NCBI GenBank assembly: GCA_963765585.1
Contig: CAVXXB010000002.1
Location: 248,001-312,000, forward strand
Length of the DNA stretch: 64,000 nucleotides
From: CAVXXB01 sp963765585
Lineage (GTDB): Bacteria; Calditrichota; Calditrichia; JAJRVZ01
Direction: 5' to 3'
Shown: positions 8,986-17,178 of the stretch, in pieces
Position numbering within the stretch: position 1 is the stretch's first letter
Layout: every line of letters begins with the position of its first letter
Program-made: the position numbers and the translations under genes
The notes under the pieces: generated by a model
Databases searched by the model: none
What the model was told of the DNA's origin: nothing
Seen by the model: only the letters and a program-made list of their open reading frames with translations

Positions 8986-10948
8986 ATCTACATTTAGATT
9001 CATCTTCCCGCTTGCTTTACTTTTCTATATTTCCTGTAGTAGTGGTGACTGGTCAAAGAAGACTGATTGGAAAGACTTTGATCAAAACAATATTCCAACC
9101 CAACAGGAGTATCCGGAGTGTGAAGCTATCGTTTTGATTGATGAAGGATCCGTTCATATATTTTCCGAAAACCAAATGGCGTTTAGTACATACAATCGTC
9201 ATACGGTGACAAAAATTTTTACTTCCCGGGGATATCACTTTGCAAATGTGGTAATTCCTTACGGGTCACAAAGTGACGTAGAGGATATCGAGGCCCGAAC
9301 CATTTCACCATCCGGAAAAATTACAGTACTTGATCCTGAAACCATATTTGATGTAAACCTGTATCCAAACTTTGTATTTTACTCAGATCAGCGGGCAAAA
9401 ATATTCACCCTCCCGGCTGTTGAAGATAATTGTATTATTGAATATCGTTATCAGATCACAATTCGCAGCCAGACTTATGGAAGTTTCTGGCGCTTCCAAT
9501 CAACAATTCCTGTACAAATATCAAGGTTTAATCTGGTAAAACCGGCCCAATGGGAACTGGACTACCGCGTATATGATATTAATATTGAACCCAGAACATC
9601 ATCACTATCCGCCGGACAAGTAAAATCTCTTACCTGGGAAGCCCGGGATATGGATCGATTGAAATCCGAGATTGCCATGCCGTCCATGAATGAACTCGGG
9701 GCCAGACTTTCACTTCGGCCCGTTGGTGTGAAATCCTGGCAGGATATTTCCAATTGGTATAATAAGCTTGTTAAAGATCAAATATCGACAAATGACGATA
9801 TCAAACAGATAGTATCTGAAATAACCAAAGACATCGATGACGAGGAGCAAAAATTAAAGAATATCTTTGAGTGGGTCAGAGATAAGGTACGGTATGTTTC
9901 AGTTTCCATCGGGATCGGTGGCTATCAGCCTCATCCGGTTACAGAAATAATGCGCAATAAATATGGTGATTGTAAGGACATGACCACTCTGTTATGTGCA
10001 ATGGGACAAGAAGCGGGCATTGATATCTATCAGGCATTAATCAGTACAAAACTCAATGGTCTGCCAGACACAACGCTGCCCTCCGCTACACACTTCAACC
10101 ATGTCATCGCCTATGCCCCAGGATTTGGAGGAAAGGGAATCTGGATGGATGCAACCGAAAAAACCGCTGCTTTTGGCCAGTTGCCTTGGTATGACCAGAG
10201 AATGCCGGCCCTTGTTGTTAAATCTGACGGTTCTGGCGAAATTAAAACTACCCCGGCGTTATCACCACAACAAAATCTTTCTGAAATGATCTGGCAAATC
10301 TCCCTGGATAAATCTGGCAAGGCAATAGTCGCTGGAAAAACTACCGCATATGGAACTGTGGCAAACGAGATGCGCGAGAAACTAAATCAGGCGAATGAAA
10401 CTGAGATTGAGGACTGGTTAAATTTATATCTCGAAGAACGAGTCGCTGGCTCAGATATTAAATCTATTGAACTTACCGGGTTGAAGCCAGTTGCAGATTC
10501 TTTGACTATTAAATATGAATTTGAAAGCAGCCACTTTGCCAGAAAAGTGAATAAAAATCTGGTAATATTACCGGGTGAAATATGCCGTTTTGACCTGGCT
10601 GATTATTTTAAGAGTGATGAACGCATGCACGACATTAATTTGCATTTTGCTTCAGTAAAGCAGGTATTATTGAAAGTAAATTTTCCTGCCGGATTCAGAA
10701 TTATTGAATATGCACGAACAGATTCGATTGATTCAGGATATGGTAAATATACCCGGGAATTTTCACCATCCGATTCAGGATTTTCAATTTTATATCGCTA
10801 TGAACTGAGTCAGGAGAAAATTCCGGCATTGGAGTATCACGATTTCCAGAATTTTCTGGAGAAGATCTCTATTCGTGATCTTGATGAAATTACCCTGGAG
10901 TCCACCATACCCGAAGAACTGCCCGCCTACCTTCGTGAAACATTTTAA
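8954..10948 (+). CDS. DUF3857 / transglutaminase-like lipoprotein
   Basis: Exported protein of 664 residues. The signal peptide ends in a lipobox-like YISC, so it is probably anchored to a membrane. An N-terminal DUF3857 beta domain (about residues 60-260) is followed by a transglutaminase-like cysteine protease fold with Cys340 in GDCKDM, His in HFNHVIAY and Asp in WMDAT, so the catalytic triad is complete. A C-terminal beta-rich domain follows. Proteins of this design are common in Bacteroidota, where the substrate is usually unknown. The start lies inside mobA; ATGs at 8966 and 8969 are alternative starts giving an equally good signal peptide. Confidence 0.88.
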   Translation: MRFIMMIRLYKSTFRFIFPLALLFYISCSSGDWSKKTDWKDFDQNNIPTQQEYPECEAIVLIDEGSVHIFSENQMAFSTYNRHTVTKIFTSRGYHFANVVIPYGSQSDVEDIEARTISPSGKITVLDPETIFDVNLYPNFVFYSDQRAKIFTLPAVEDNCIIEYRYQITIRSQTYGSFWRFQSTIPVQISRFNLVKPAQWELDYRVYDINIEPRTSSLSAGQVKSLTWEARDMDRLKSEIAMPSMNELGARLSLRPVGVKSWQDISNWYNKLVKDQISTNDDIKQIVSEITKDIDDEEQKLKNIFEWVRDKVRYVSVSIGIGGYQPHPVTEIMRNKYGDCKDMTTLLCAMGQEAGIDIYQALISTKLNGLPDTTLPSATHFNHVIAYAPGFGGKGIWMDATEKTAAFGQLPWYDQRMPALVVKSDGSGEIKTTPALSPQQNLSEMIWQISLDKSGKAIVAGKTTAYGTVANEMREKLNQANETEIEDWLNLYLEERVAGSDIKSIELTGLKPVADSLTIKYEFESSHFARKVNKNLVILPGEICRFDLADYFKSDERMHDINLHFASVKQVLLKVNFPAGFRIIEYARTDSIDSGYGKYTREFSPSDSGFSILYRYELSQEKIPALEYHDFQNFLEKISIRDLDEITLESTIPEELPAYLRETF

Positions 10949-11028
10949 TCCCGATATAATAAAATCAAATCACTTTACAATTATAAAAATTTTTTGTTAA
11001 TTATATCACAATTACTAAGGAACAATGC

Positions 11029-11415
11029 ATGGAATCCAGAAAACTTTTGAACCTGTTGCTCTACTTGTTATCTATTCATTCAATTTGTGTTGGCTTGGCT
11101 TTGATCTTTACACCTGCTGAAGTATTTGCTTTCTTTGGATATTTTCCGGTAACGGAGAGGTTTTTTCCCATTCAGGGAGGAATTTTTCACATTATTATGG
11201 GAATTGCCTATTACATGGCGGCCAGATTATCAGATAAGGAACAGGGTCTTATTTTGTTAACCATTGTGGCAAAGTTCATGGCTACCATATTTTTGATTGT
11301 ATATTTTTTACTTATTCACCATGTTTGGATGGTTCTGCTGTCGGGAATTGTAGATGGTCTAATGGCTGCGGTCATACTAATCGTATATCTAAAATATAAA
11401 AAAGAACAGGGTTAA
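11029..11415 (+). CDS. Small four-helix membrane protein, unknown function
   Basis: A 128-residue, very hydrophobic protein with about four predicted transmembrane segments (roughly residues 8-30, 45-65, 72-92 and 98-120) and short basic tail KYKKEQG. I do not recognise a family motif; it resembles generic DUF4345-like small membrane proteins only in layout. An AAGGA ribosome site lies a few bases before the ATG. It ends 5 bp before the SDR gene, with the histidine kinase just after that, so these three genes look like one operon. The spacer before it (10949-11028) is AT-rich. Confidence 0.7.
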   Translation: MESRKLLNLLLYLLSIHSICVGLALIFTPAEVFAFFGYFPVTERFFPIQGGIFHIIMGIAYYMAARLSDKEQGLILLTIVAKFMATIFLIVYFLLIHHVWMVLLSGIVDGLMAAVILIVYLKYKKEQG

Positions 11416-11420
11416 TTATC

Positions 11421-13016
11421 GTGAAGGGTAAAATCCCTACTATCATCATTACCGGGGCTTCGGGTTTTGTTGGCCGGAATTTGTTGGAGGATTTAAAAAA
11501 CGATTACCGGATTTTTGCCATTGCCCGGCGTTCACAGCAGGAATGTAATGCGCCTATTCATCCCAATATTGCATGGATGCGGGCAGATATTTCAGAACCG
11601 GACCATATATCCCGTGCTTTTCGAGAGATTAATTCGGCCGGCGGCGCTGACTTTCTTCTGCATCTGGCAGCATTCTATGAATTTGCCGGTGATGAAAATC
11701 CGGAATATAGAACCACTAATGTGGATGGTACCAGAATTGTTCTCGATCAGGCAAAAGATCTTAATTTAAAACTCTTTTTATTCGCCAGTTCGGTGGCCGC
11801 GTGTTCGTTTCCCCAACCCGGAAAATATATTACTGAAAAATCTGCTCCGGATGGAGAGCATATTTATGCCTGGAGTAAAAGAGTCGGAGAGGAGATGATT
11901 CGTGAATATGCTCAGGACCATCCTGCGGTTATCGCCCGATTTGGCGCAGTGTACAGTGACTGGTGTGAATATCCGCCCTTATTTATGTTTCTCAATACCT
12001 GGTTAGGAAATTCATGGCGGTCACGCATCCTGGGTGGCAAGGGAAAATCCGCCATCCCATACATTCATATCCGTGATATTGTAAATTTCTTTCGACAATT
12101 ACTGAACAAATATCAGGATCTCTCACCCGCCGAGGTTCTCATCGCATGCACACGTGGTTCGACTACACATCTGGATCTGTATCAATTAGCAACAAAATAT
12201 TATTACGGCCGCTCCTATAAACCTATATTTATGCCAAAAATAATCAGCACACTCGGACTATTCATGATGTATTATGCCGGGAAGCTAATTAATTACCTTC
12301 CCTTTGAGAGACCATGGATGCGTAAATATATTGATTTGCAATTGAATGTGGAAATTGAACATACTGCAAATATTTTGAACTGGACGCCAAATCCTAGGTA
12401 TTTAATTGAAAATCGTATGCCTTTTTTACTGGAGCGGTTAAAGAGTGAACCCTATGCCTGGCATATGCGCAATATGGTGGCGATGCGCCGTGCAGCCACC
12501 AGGCCAGACTTCAAAATATATCATGTTTTGTCTGATGCGGAAAACATTATTATTGATGCCCTGATTTCTGAAACAACCAAAGCTGAACTGGATATCAACA
12601 AAATTAAATCAAGGGAAGATTTGAGTTGGTTTCTGAAGTTAATCTTCCGTTTAATATTGACATCCATACACAGCAATAATCGTTTGCTAATTCAAAATTA
12701 CTTCGAAATTTCTGGTCTGGGACTTATTTCTGCAGGATACACCCAGGAAGATATTAAAATTCTGTTGAGAAAATTAAATGATTTTATTATCGACTATCTG
12801 AAAACTGCAGATCAGTTAAGTGAATTTCATGCTAAATTTTATGACTACATCACTATGCCGATCGAATTTGGAATAGATGAAGTTGAGTACCAGTTTAGCC
12901 GTTATCATGAATCAGGAATTAAAGATCGTGATTTAGAAACCAAGGATCCACAGAAAAAGAATGCCAGGGAATTGCTTGAAGATACGATTTGGAAAAGTCT
13001 GGTAAACCGATACTAA
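11421..13016 (+). CDS. NAD(P)-dependent epimerase/dehydratase with C-terminal helical domain
   Basis: The N-terminal 340 or so residues form an extended short-chain dehydrogenase: nucleotide motif TGASGFVG (residues 11-18), catalytic Tyr149 and Lys153 in YAWSK, and a Ser in FASSVAA. The remaining 190 residues or so are all-helical, charged and unlike usual SDR tails. They have a weak resemblance in texture to RsbR-type or four-helix regulatory domains, but I cannot name a family. The start is GTG, 5 bp after the membrane-protein gene, and the histidine kinase starts 16 bp downstream. This context suggests the enzyme, or its tail, belongs to a sensing pathway. The substrate is unknown. Confidence 0.85.
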   Translation: MKGKIPTIIITGASGFVGRNLLEDLKNDYRIFAIARRSQQECNAPIHPNIAWMRADISEPDHISRAFREINSAGGADFLLHLAAFYEFAGDENPEYRTTNVDGTRIVLDQAKDLNLKLFLFASSVAACSFPQPGKYITEKSAPDGEHIYAWSKRVGEEMIREYAQDHPAVIARFGAVYSDWCEYPPLFMFLNTWLGNSWRSRILGGKGKSAIPYIHIRDIVNFFRQLLNKYQDLSPAEVLIACTRGSTTHLDLYQLATKYYYGRSYKPIFMPKIISTLGLFMMYYAGKLINYLPFERPWMRKYIDLQLNVEIEHTANILNWTPNPRYLIENRMPFLLERLKSEPYAWHMRNMVAMRRAATRPDFKIYHVLSDAENIIIDALISETTKAELDINKIKSREDLSWFLKLIFRLILTSIHSNNRLLIQNYFEISGLGLISAGYTQEDIKILLRKLNDFIIDYLKTADQLSEFHAKFYDYITMPIEFGIDEVEYQFSRYHESGIKDRDLETKDPQKKNARELLEDTIWKSLVNRY

Positions 13017-13032
13017 CATGAGATAGAATTTT

Positions 13033-15009
13033 ATGAAGCTTAGTCTACGCTCCCTACAATTACTTGGATATGCCATCGTCGTAACCCTCATGGGCACATT
13101 CACAATTTATGCCGGCATTTCATTCATTTCAGAAACAGTAGTAAAAGAAGCCAAACTGAGAGTTCAAATGGATCTCAATTCGGCGTGGTCTGCCTACAAC
13201 GAGGAAAAGGCAATACTCCAGATGGCAGTCAGCCTGGCTGCGCAGAACGAAATTGTCAATTGTTCACAAAGCAGTGTAATCAAACGATCTGGGATATCAG
13301 TACAATTGGAACAATTGCGTATAAAATATAATCTTGACTATCTGACTGTGGTAGATCCGGACGGTGTTGTTATGGCCGGGGCAAAAAACTCCGAAGCCCT
13401 TGGTATTAATCTAATCGACAACCCCTTGATTTCCGACGCCCTCTCAGGAAACGCAGCATCAGGAACCATGTTACTAACGCGGGAAGAATTATTGCTAAAA
13501 AGTACTGATCTTGCCAAGCAAGCATTTATTCCTCTAATTGAGACAGAACGTGCCCGTCCAACAAATCGTGAAGTTGAAGAGCGCGGCATGGTTCTTGAAA
13601 CGGCGGTCCCCATATTGGCCAACGGTCACAAAGTATGTGGTGTTGTTTTTGGTGGAATTTTATTAAACCGGAAATTTGATCTGGTAGACCGCATCCGGCA
13701 GGCGGTTTTTGGTGTTGATATATATGGCGGAAAACCACTGGGCACGGTGACCATTTTCCTGTGGGATACAAGAATTACCACAAATGTTATAAAGAGAGAT
13801 AGCACCAGGGCCATCGGTACACGTGTTTCCGATGAAGTATATACCACAGTACTTGAGAATGGAACTCGTTTTGGTGACCGGGCATTTGTAGTAAATGACT
13901 GGTATCTGTCCGCCTATGATCCCATTATGGATCCCGGTGGACAAATTATAGGCATACTTTACGTGGGCTTGCTCGAGCAGAAATATCTTGATTACAAATC
14001 GGAATTAACACTCAAATTTCTGGCAGTCGGACTTTTTGCACTAATTCTATCGGTTAGTCTGGCCACATATTTCTCTGCAAAAATACGCATACCCATATTA
14101 AAACTCGTTGCCGCAACACGGCAAATTTCATTAGGAAATCTGGACACGCGTGTAACCGGTATAAAAGCCGGAAAAGAATTGACAGAGCTCTCGGATTCAT
14201 TTAATTCGATGGCCAAATCTCTGGAGATACGAAGCCGGCAACTGGAAGAGGCCTCTAAAGAACTCAAAGAAGCCTACCATGAGGCCGATGAAAAAAACAG
14301 ATCCTATTTAGAGATGCTTGGATTTGTAACTCACGAACTTAAGTCACCACTGGCTTCGATCGTTTTTGCCATTGGTTCATTGCGCGACCATCTTCTGGGG
14401 CCCCTGAATGAATCCCAGGAGGCTGTATTGAAATCCTCAGCCAAAAGCGCGGATTATTTGAACTCAACAATTATGAATTTTTTAAACCTCAGCCGGATTG
14501 AAGAAGGAGAATTACGTCTCAAATTATGGAAAGTATCTCTTTGTCATGGCATTATTGAACCCGCAGTACAAAGACTTTCAGAAATGATTGCCGACAGCGG
14601 TATGAAGGTAAATTGCAATGTCTCACCTAACATGGAAATCACCTGTGATCCAAATTTGCTGACATCTGTTTTTCAAAACCTGTTGTCAAATGCCGTAAAA
14701 TACGGAAAGCAGGATACGGAGATAAGAGTGGAACTTGAACGTGAATCGGACGAATTTATTGAATTATCTGTTTTTAATGAAGGGTCCGGATTTCAAAAAG
14801 AAGATGCAGTGGGATTGTTTACAAAATTTACACGTTTTAGCGCAGAAAAATATAATACTAAATCAGGGACCGGGCTCGGCTTGTTTGTAACAAAAAACAT
14901 CATTAACAAGCATGGCGGTGATATATGGGCTGAATCAGATCCGGGGAAATGGGCGAAATTTAGATTTACTATATCACGAAGGGTCCGGAAAGCAAAATCT
15001 GTGCAATAG
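13033..15009 (+). CDS. Cache-HAMP sensor histidine kinase
   Basis: Membrane sensor kinase of 658 residues. A first helix at about residues 10-32 is followed by a large periplasmic Cache-type sensor domain (to about residue 320), a second helix at about 327-350 and a HAMP linker. After a short coiled coil comes the HisKA domain with phospho-accepting His434 in VTHELKSPLAS. The HATPase domain has the N box QNLLSNAVKYG and G2 box GTGLGLFV. It lacks a fused receiver. The neighbouring convergent gene encodes a stand-alone receiver protein, a likely partner. It is third in the membrane protein-SDR-kinase group. The ligand cannot be deduced; Cache domains usually bind small metabolites. Confidence 0.94.
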   Translation: MKLSLRSLQLLGYAIVVTLMGTFTIYAGISFISETVVKEAKLRVQMDLNSAWSAYNEEKAILQMAVSLAAQNEIVNCSQSSVIKRSGISVQLEQLRIKYNLDYLTVVDPDGVVMAGAKNSEALGINLIDNPLISDALSGNAASGTMLLTREELLLKSTDLAKQAFIPLIETERARPTNREVEERGMVLETAVPILANGHKVCGVVFGGILLNRKFDLVDRIRQAVFGVDIYGGKPLGTVTIFLWDTRITTNVIKRDSTRAIGTRVSDEVYTTVLENGTRFGDRAFVVNDWYLSAYDPIMDPGGQIIGILYVGLLEQKYLDYKSELTLKFLAVGLFALILSVSLATYFSAKIRIPILKLVAATRQISLGNLDTRVTGIKAGKELTELSDSFNSMAKSLEIRSRQLEEASKELKEAYHEADEKNRSYLEMLGFVTHELKSPLASIVFAIGSLRDHLLGPLNESQEAVLKSSAKSADYLNSTIMNFLNLSRIEEGELRLKLWKVSLCHGIIEPAVQRLSEMIADSGMKVNCNVSPNMEITCDPNLLTSVFQNLLSNAVKYGKQDTEIRVELERESDEFIELSVFNEGSGFQKEDAVGLFTKFTRFSAEKYNTKSGTGLGLFVTKNIINKHGGDIWAESDPGKWAKFRFTISRRVRKAKSVQ

Positions 15010-15039
15010 TAAGATAAAGTGAATATCTGTGAGTTACTG

Positions 15040-15453
15040 CTATTCTTTGTCCATCTTTAATAATTGCTCGATTTTTGCCATCAAACTACCTGGTTTTACT
15101 GGTTTTTCTATAAACGCATCGACCGGTAATAATGCGGTTCCTACTTTTTCACTGAAATTAACATTCGTTTTTGTTGTGACACTGGTAAGCATCAAAATGG
15201 GAATCTTTGAATAGGCACCATACTCAGATCCGGGTTCTGCCGTCCGGAGTTCACTCACTACTCTGAATCCGGCAACAAAATCCTCCATTATGACATCCAA
15301 AATTATTAAATCCGGATTGAACTCTTTGACTTTTTCTAGTCCTTCGGCCGCTGAGTGCGCCGTGCAAAACTGATACTCTTTTGCTTCCAGCACCATTTTG
15401 ACAACATTTACTAAATTTACATCGTCATCTATCATTAGAATTTTTTTAGACAT
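15040..15453 (-). CDS. Stand-alone response regulator receiver
   Basis: A single CheY-like receiver domain of 137 residues without output domain. The acidic pocket is IDDD (residues 8-11), the phospho-acceptor Asp53 in IILDVIM, the switch Thr90 in LMLTS and the conserved Lys117 in IEKPVKPG. An in-frame reading extends upstream to 15546, but the start at 15453 is preceded by a GGAG site and begins directly with the receiver fold (MSKKILMIDDD), so I chose it. The loop between beta3 and beta4 is long (AEPGSEYGAYSK). The gene is convergent with the histidine kinase, 30 bp apart, making it the obvious candidate target. Output may be by protein-protein interaction. Confidence 0.92.
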   Translation of the reverse strand: MSKKILMIDDDVNLVNVVKMVLEAKEYQFCTAHSAAEGLEKVKEFNPDLIILDVIMEDFVAGFRVVSELRTAEPGSEYGAYSKIPILMLTSVTTKTNVNFSEKVGTALLPVDAFIEKPVKPGSLMAKIEQLLKMDKE

Positions 15454-15658
15454 ACCAGCTCCGGATAAGTAAATATAAGATTTGAATTTAGACAGAATTA
15501 CCAAGCAGGTCAAGCCAGCTTTTGCGATTCCTTCTCCTGAATTCATCGCAAAAAAATTGCTAAAAACGATTGGGAGGATGATCAGATTATGATTAAATTC
15601 ATCTTGGAATTACACTAAAATTTACCAATACCATTCTCGAGTAATATACTGGAAACGC

Positions 15659-16225
15659 ATGACGCGTATATTTCAATTATTAAAAAGTGATGTGCAATTG
15701 CTAAATGCTATTCGTCAGGGAGATGACTCTGCACTCACTATATTATATAATAAGAATTTGCGAATGGTCATCAAATATTTTCTTCAAAATAATGGCACGG
15801 AGGAAGAGGCACGCGAATATTTGCAGGATGCGCTGGTTATTTTCTGGGAAAAGGTTAGAAATAATCAGTTTGAACTAAAATCCAAAATAACCACATTTAT
15901 TTTTGCAGTGGTTAAAAATCGTTGGTTACGAGAATTGTCCAGGCGGAAGAAACATACCAATCTTGATATTATTGAAGCAAATCCGGATGGTGCCTCAAAC
16001 GCTGAAGAAGAGATGCAGCAGAAAGAAACGGTTGATATTGTCCGGGATTGTATGTCAAGGCTGTCACCGATTTGCCAAAAGATACTGAGCTACTACTATT
16101 ATGACCAGAGATCAATGGCAGAGATAAGCAGACTGACCGGATTAGCAAATGAGAATGTCGCAAAAGCAAAAAAGTATCAGTGTAAAAAAGAATTGGAGCG
16201 GCTCGTTAAATTAGCCCTCGTTTAA
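15659..16225 (+). CDS. ECF-type RNA polymerase sigma factor
   Basis: Sigma-70 family extracytoplasmic-function factor of 188 residues. Region 2 spans about residues 18-90 (AIRQGDDSAL, LQDALVIFWEKV, and a -10 recognition helix around FIFAVVKNRWLREL). Region 4 is a helix-turn-helix at about residues 125-185 (CMSRLSPICQKILSYYYYD, then ISRLTGLANENVAKAK). The region linking them is short and acidic, as in ECF factors. A GGAAAC sequence precedes the ATG. The next gene, 14 bp downstream, encodes a membrane protein with an anti-sigma-like N-terminus, which is the usual arrangement. The promoter set it recognises is unknown. Confidence 0.93.
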   Translation: MTRIFQLLKSDVQLLNAIRQGDDSALTILYNKNLRMVIKYFLQNNGTEEEAREYLQDALVIFWEKVRNNQFELKSKITTFIFAVVKNRWLRELSRRKKHTNLDIIEANPDGASNAEEEMQQKETVDIVRDCMSRLSPICQKILSYYYYDQRSMAEISRLTGLANENVAKAKKYQCKKELERLVKLALV

Positions 16226-16239
16226 ATTACAGGTTTATC

Positions 16240-17064
16240 ATGGATCAAGAATTTTGTAAACAGATTGACGAAGAAGATTTAATAGAGAAATATATTGCCG
16301 GCAAGTTGCATGGAGAACTGCTAAACCGCCTGACGGAGCATTTATCCGAATGTCAGAAACATTCTGAAGCGGTAAATCTTGAAAAAATCCTAAGCAGAGG
16401 AGTGAGAGATTTTGCCAGAACCGAACTAAAAGACAAACTCAATTTTCAGGTGCAAAAAAATGAAATTTCCAAATATTATATTCTCCGCTATGCAGCAATA
16501 TTATTCGTCGCTATTCTGGCCCCGATTGTACTTTACTACCAGTTTGTGAAAACGACTCCTTCTATGGAAACGATTGCAGAGAATAAAACACCTGCCAGCA
16601 GTATGGAGGCTGAGGCAATACCACCATCCGAGGGCATAACGGTTAAACCAACTTCGGAACCTCAAGTAACAGCTAATTCAGCCAGGAAAAAACCGGTTAT
16701 GGACGCACCAGCCATGCTATCGACACAAAAGCCTGCGGCCCTCTCCGCGAATATGAAAATTTCCGGAAAAACACTTTCAATGCAACCTGCAGATGCTGAA
16801 CTTTATCCGGAAATATTCAATATTTTAGAATCCAATGAGAAGCAAATAATTAACTGTATTTCCGAAAGCGAGCGGGGAGATCATAATCAGATAATATTAA
16901 AATTCACACTGTCTGATAAAGGTCAGATTGATGGAATTGAAGTTTCACCCGATTTGCTTCATTCAACTAAAACTGCAGACTGTATCAGCGAGATCTTGAA
17001 TCAATTAGAATTTCCTGCACCGAAGAAAAAAACAAAGTTATCGAAGCCAATTGACCTTAATTGA
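16240..17064 (+). CDS. Putative transmembrane anti-sigma factor with AgmX/TonB-like C-terminus
   Basis: A 274-residue single-pass membrane protein. The cytoplasmic N-terminus (1-75) is of anti-sigma type with a modified zinc-finger-like pattern His34-x3-Cys38-x2-His41, instead of the usual His-x3-Cys-x2-Cys. One helix spans about residues 79-101. A Pro/Ala/Ser/Thr-rich periplasmic linker (105-185) leads to a C-terminal domain resembling the AgmX/PglI or TonB-like fold (LKFTLSDKGQIDGIEV, paired cysteines near INCISE and ADCISE). This C-terminus would act as a periplasmic sensor or contact an envelope component. It is co-transcribed with the ECF sigma gene. The domain call for the C-terminus is from memory and moderately certain. 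Confidence 0.75.
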   Translation: MDQEFCKQIDEEDLIEKYIAGKLHGELLNRLTEHLSECQKHSEAVNLEKILSRGVRDFARTELKDKLNFQVQKNEISKYYILRYAAILFVAILAPIVLYYQFVKTTPSMETIAENKTPASSMEAEAIPPSEGITVKPTSEPQVTANSARKKPVMDAPAMLSTQKPAALSANMKISGKTLSMQPADAELYPEIFNILESNEKQIINCISESERGDHNQIILKFTLSDKGQIDGIEVSPDLLHSTKTADCISEILNQLEFPAPKKKTKLSKPIDLN

Positions 17065-17178
17065 TTAGATCTCCGTAGGATATCAAAAATCTGTTGGTAT
17101 GGTGACTGAATATCTGATTCTGTGAGACATTACATTCTCTTTATAAAAAATAACACGAGGAATTTATGGCCGAACAAC

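Noticed and set aside
15454..15546. Longer start of the receiver gene
   Set aside because: The added residues precede a clear receiver start with its own GGAG site, and no signal peptide or extra domain is formed.
17122..17178. Upstream ATG for ftcD adding about 19 residues
   Set aside because: The added residues (RHYILFIKNN) match no family start, no ribosome site precedes the ATG, and the good site lies 35 bp downstream.
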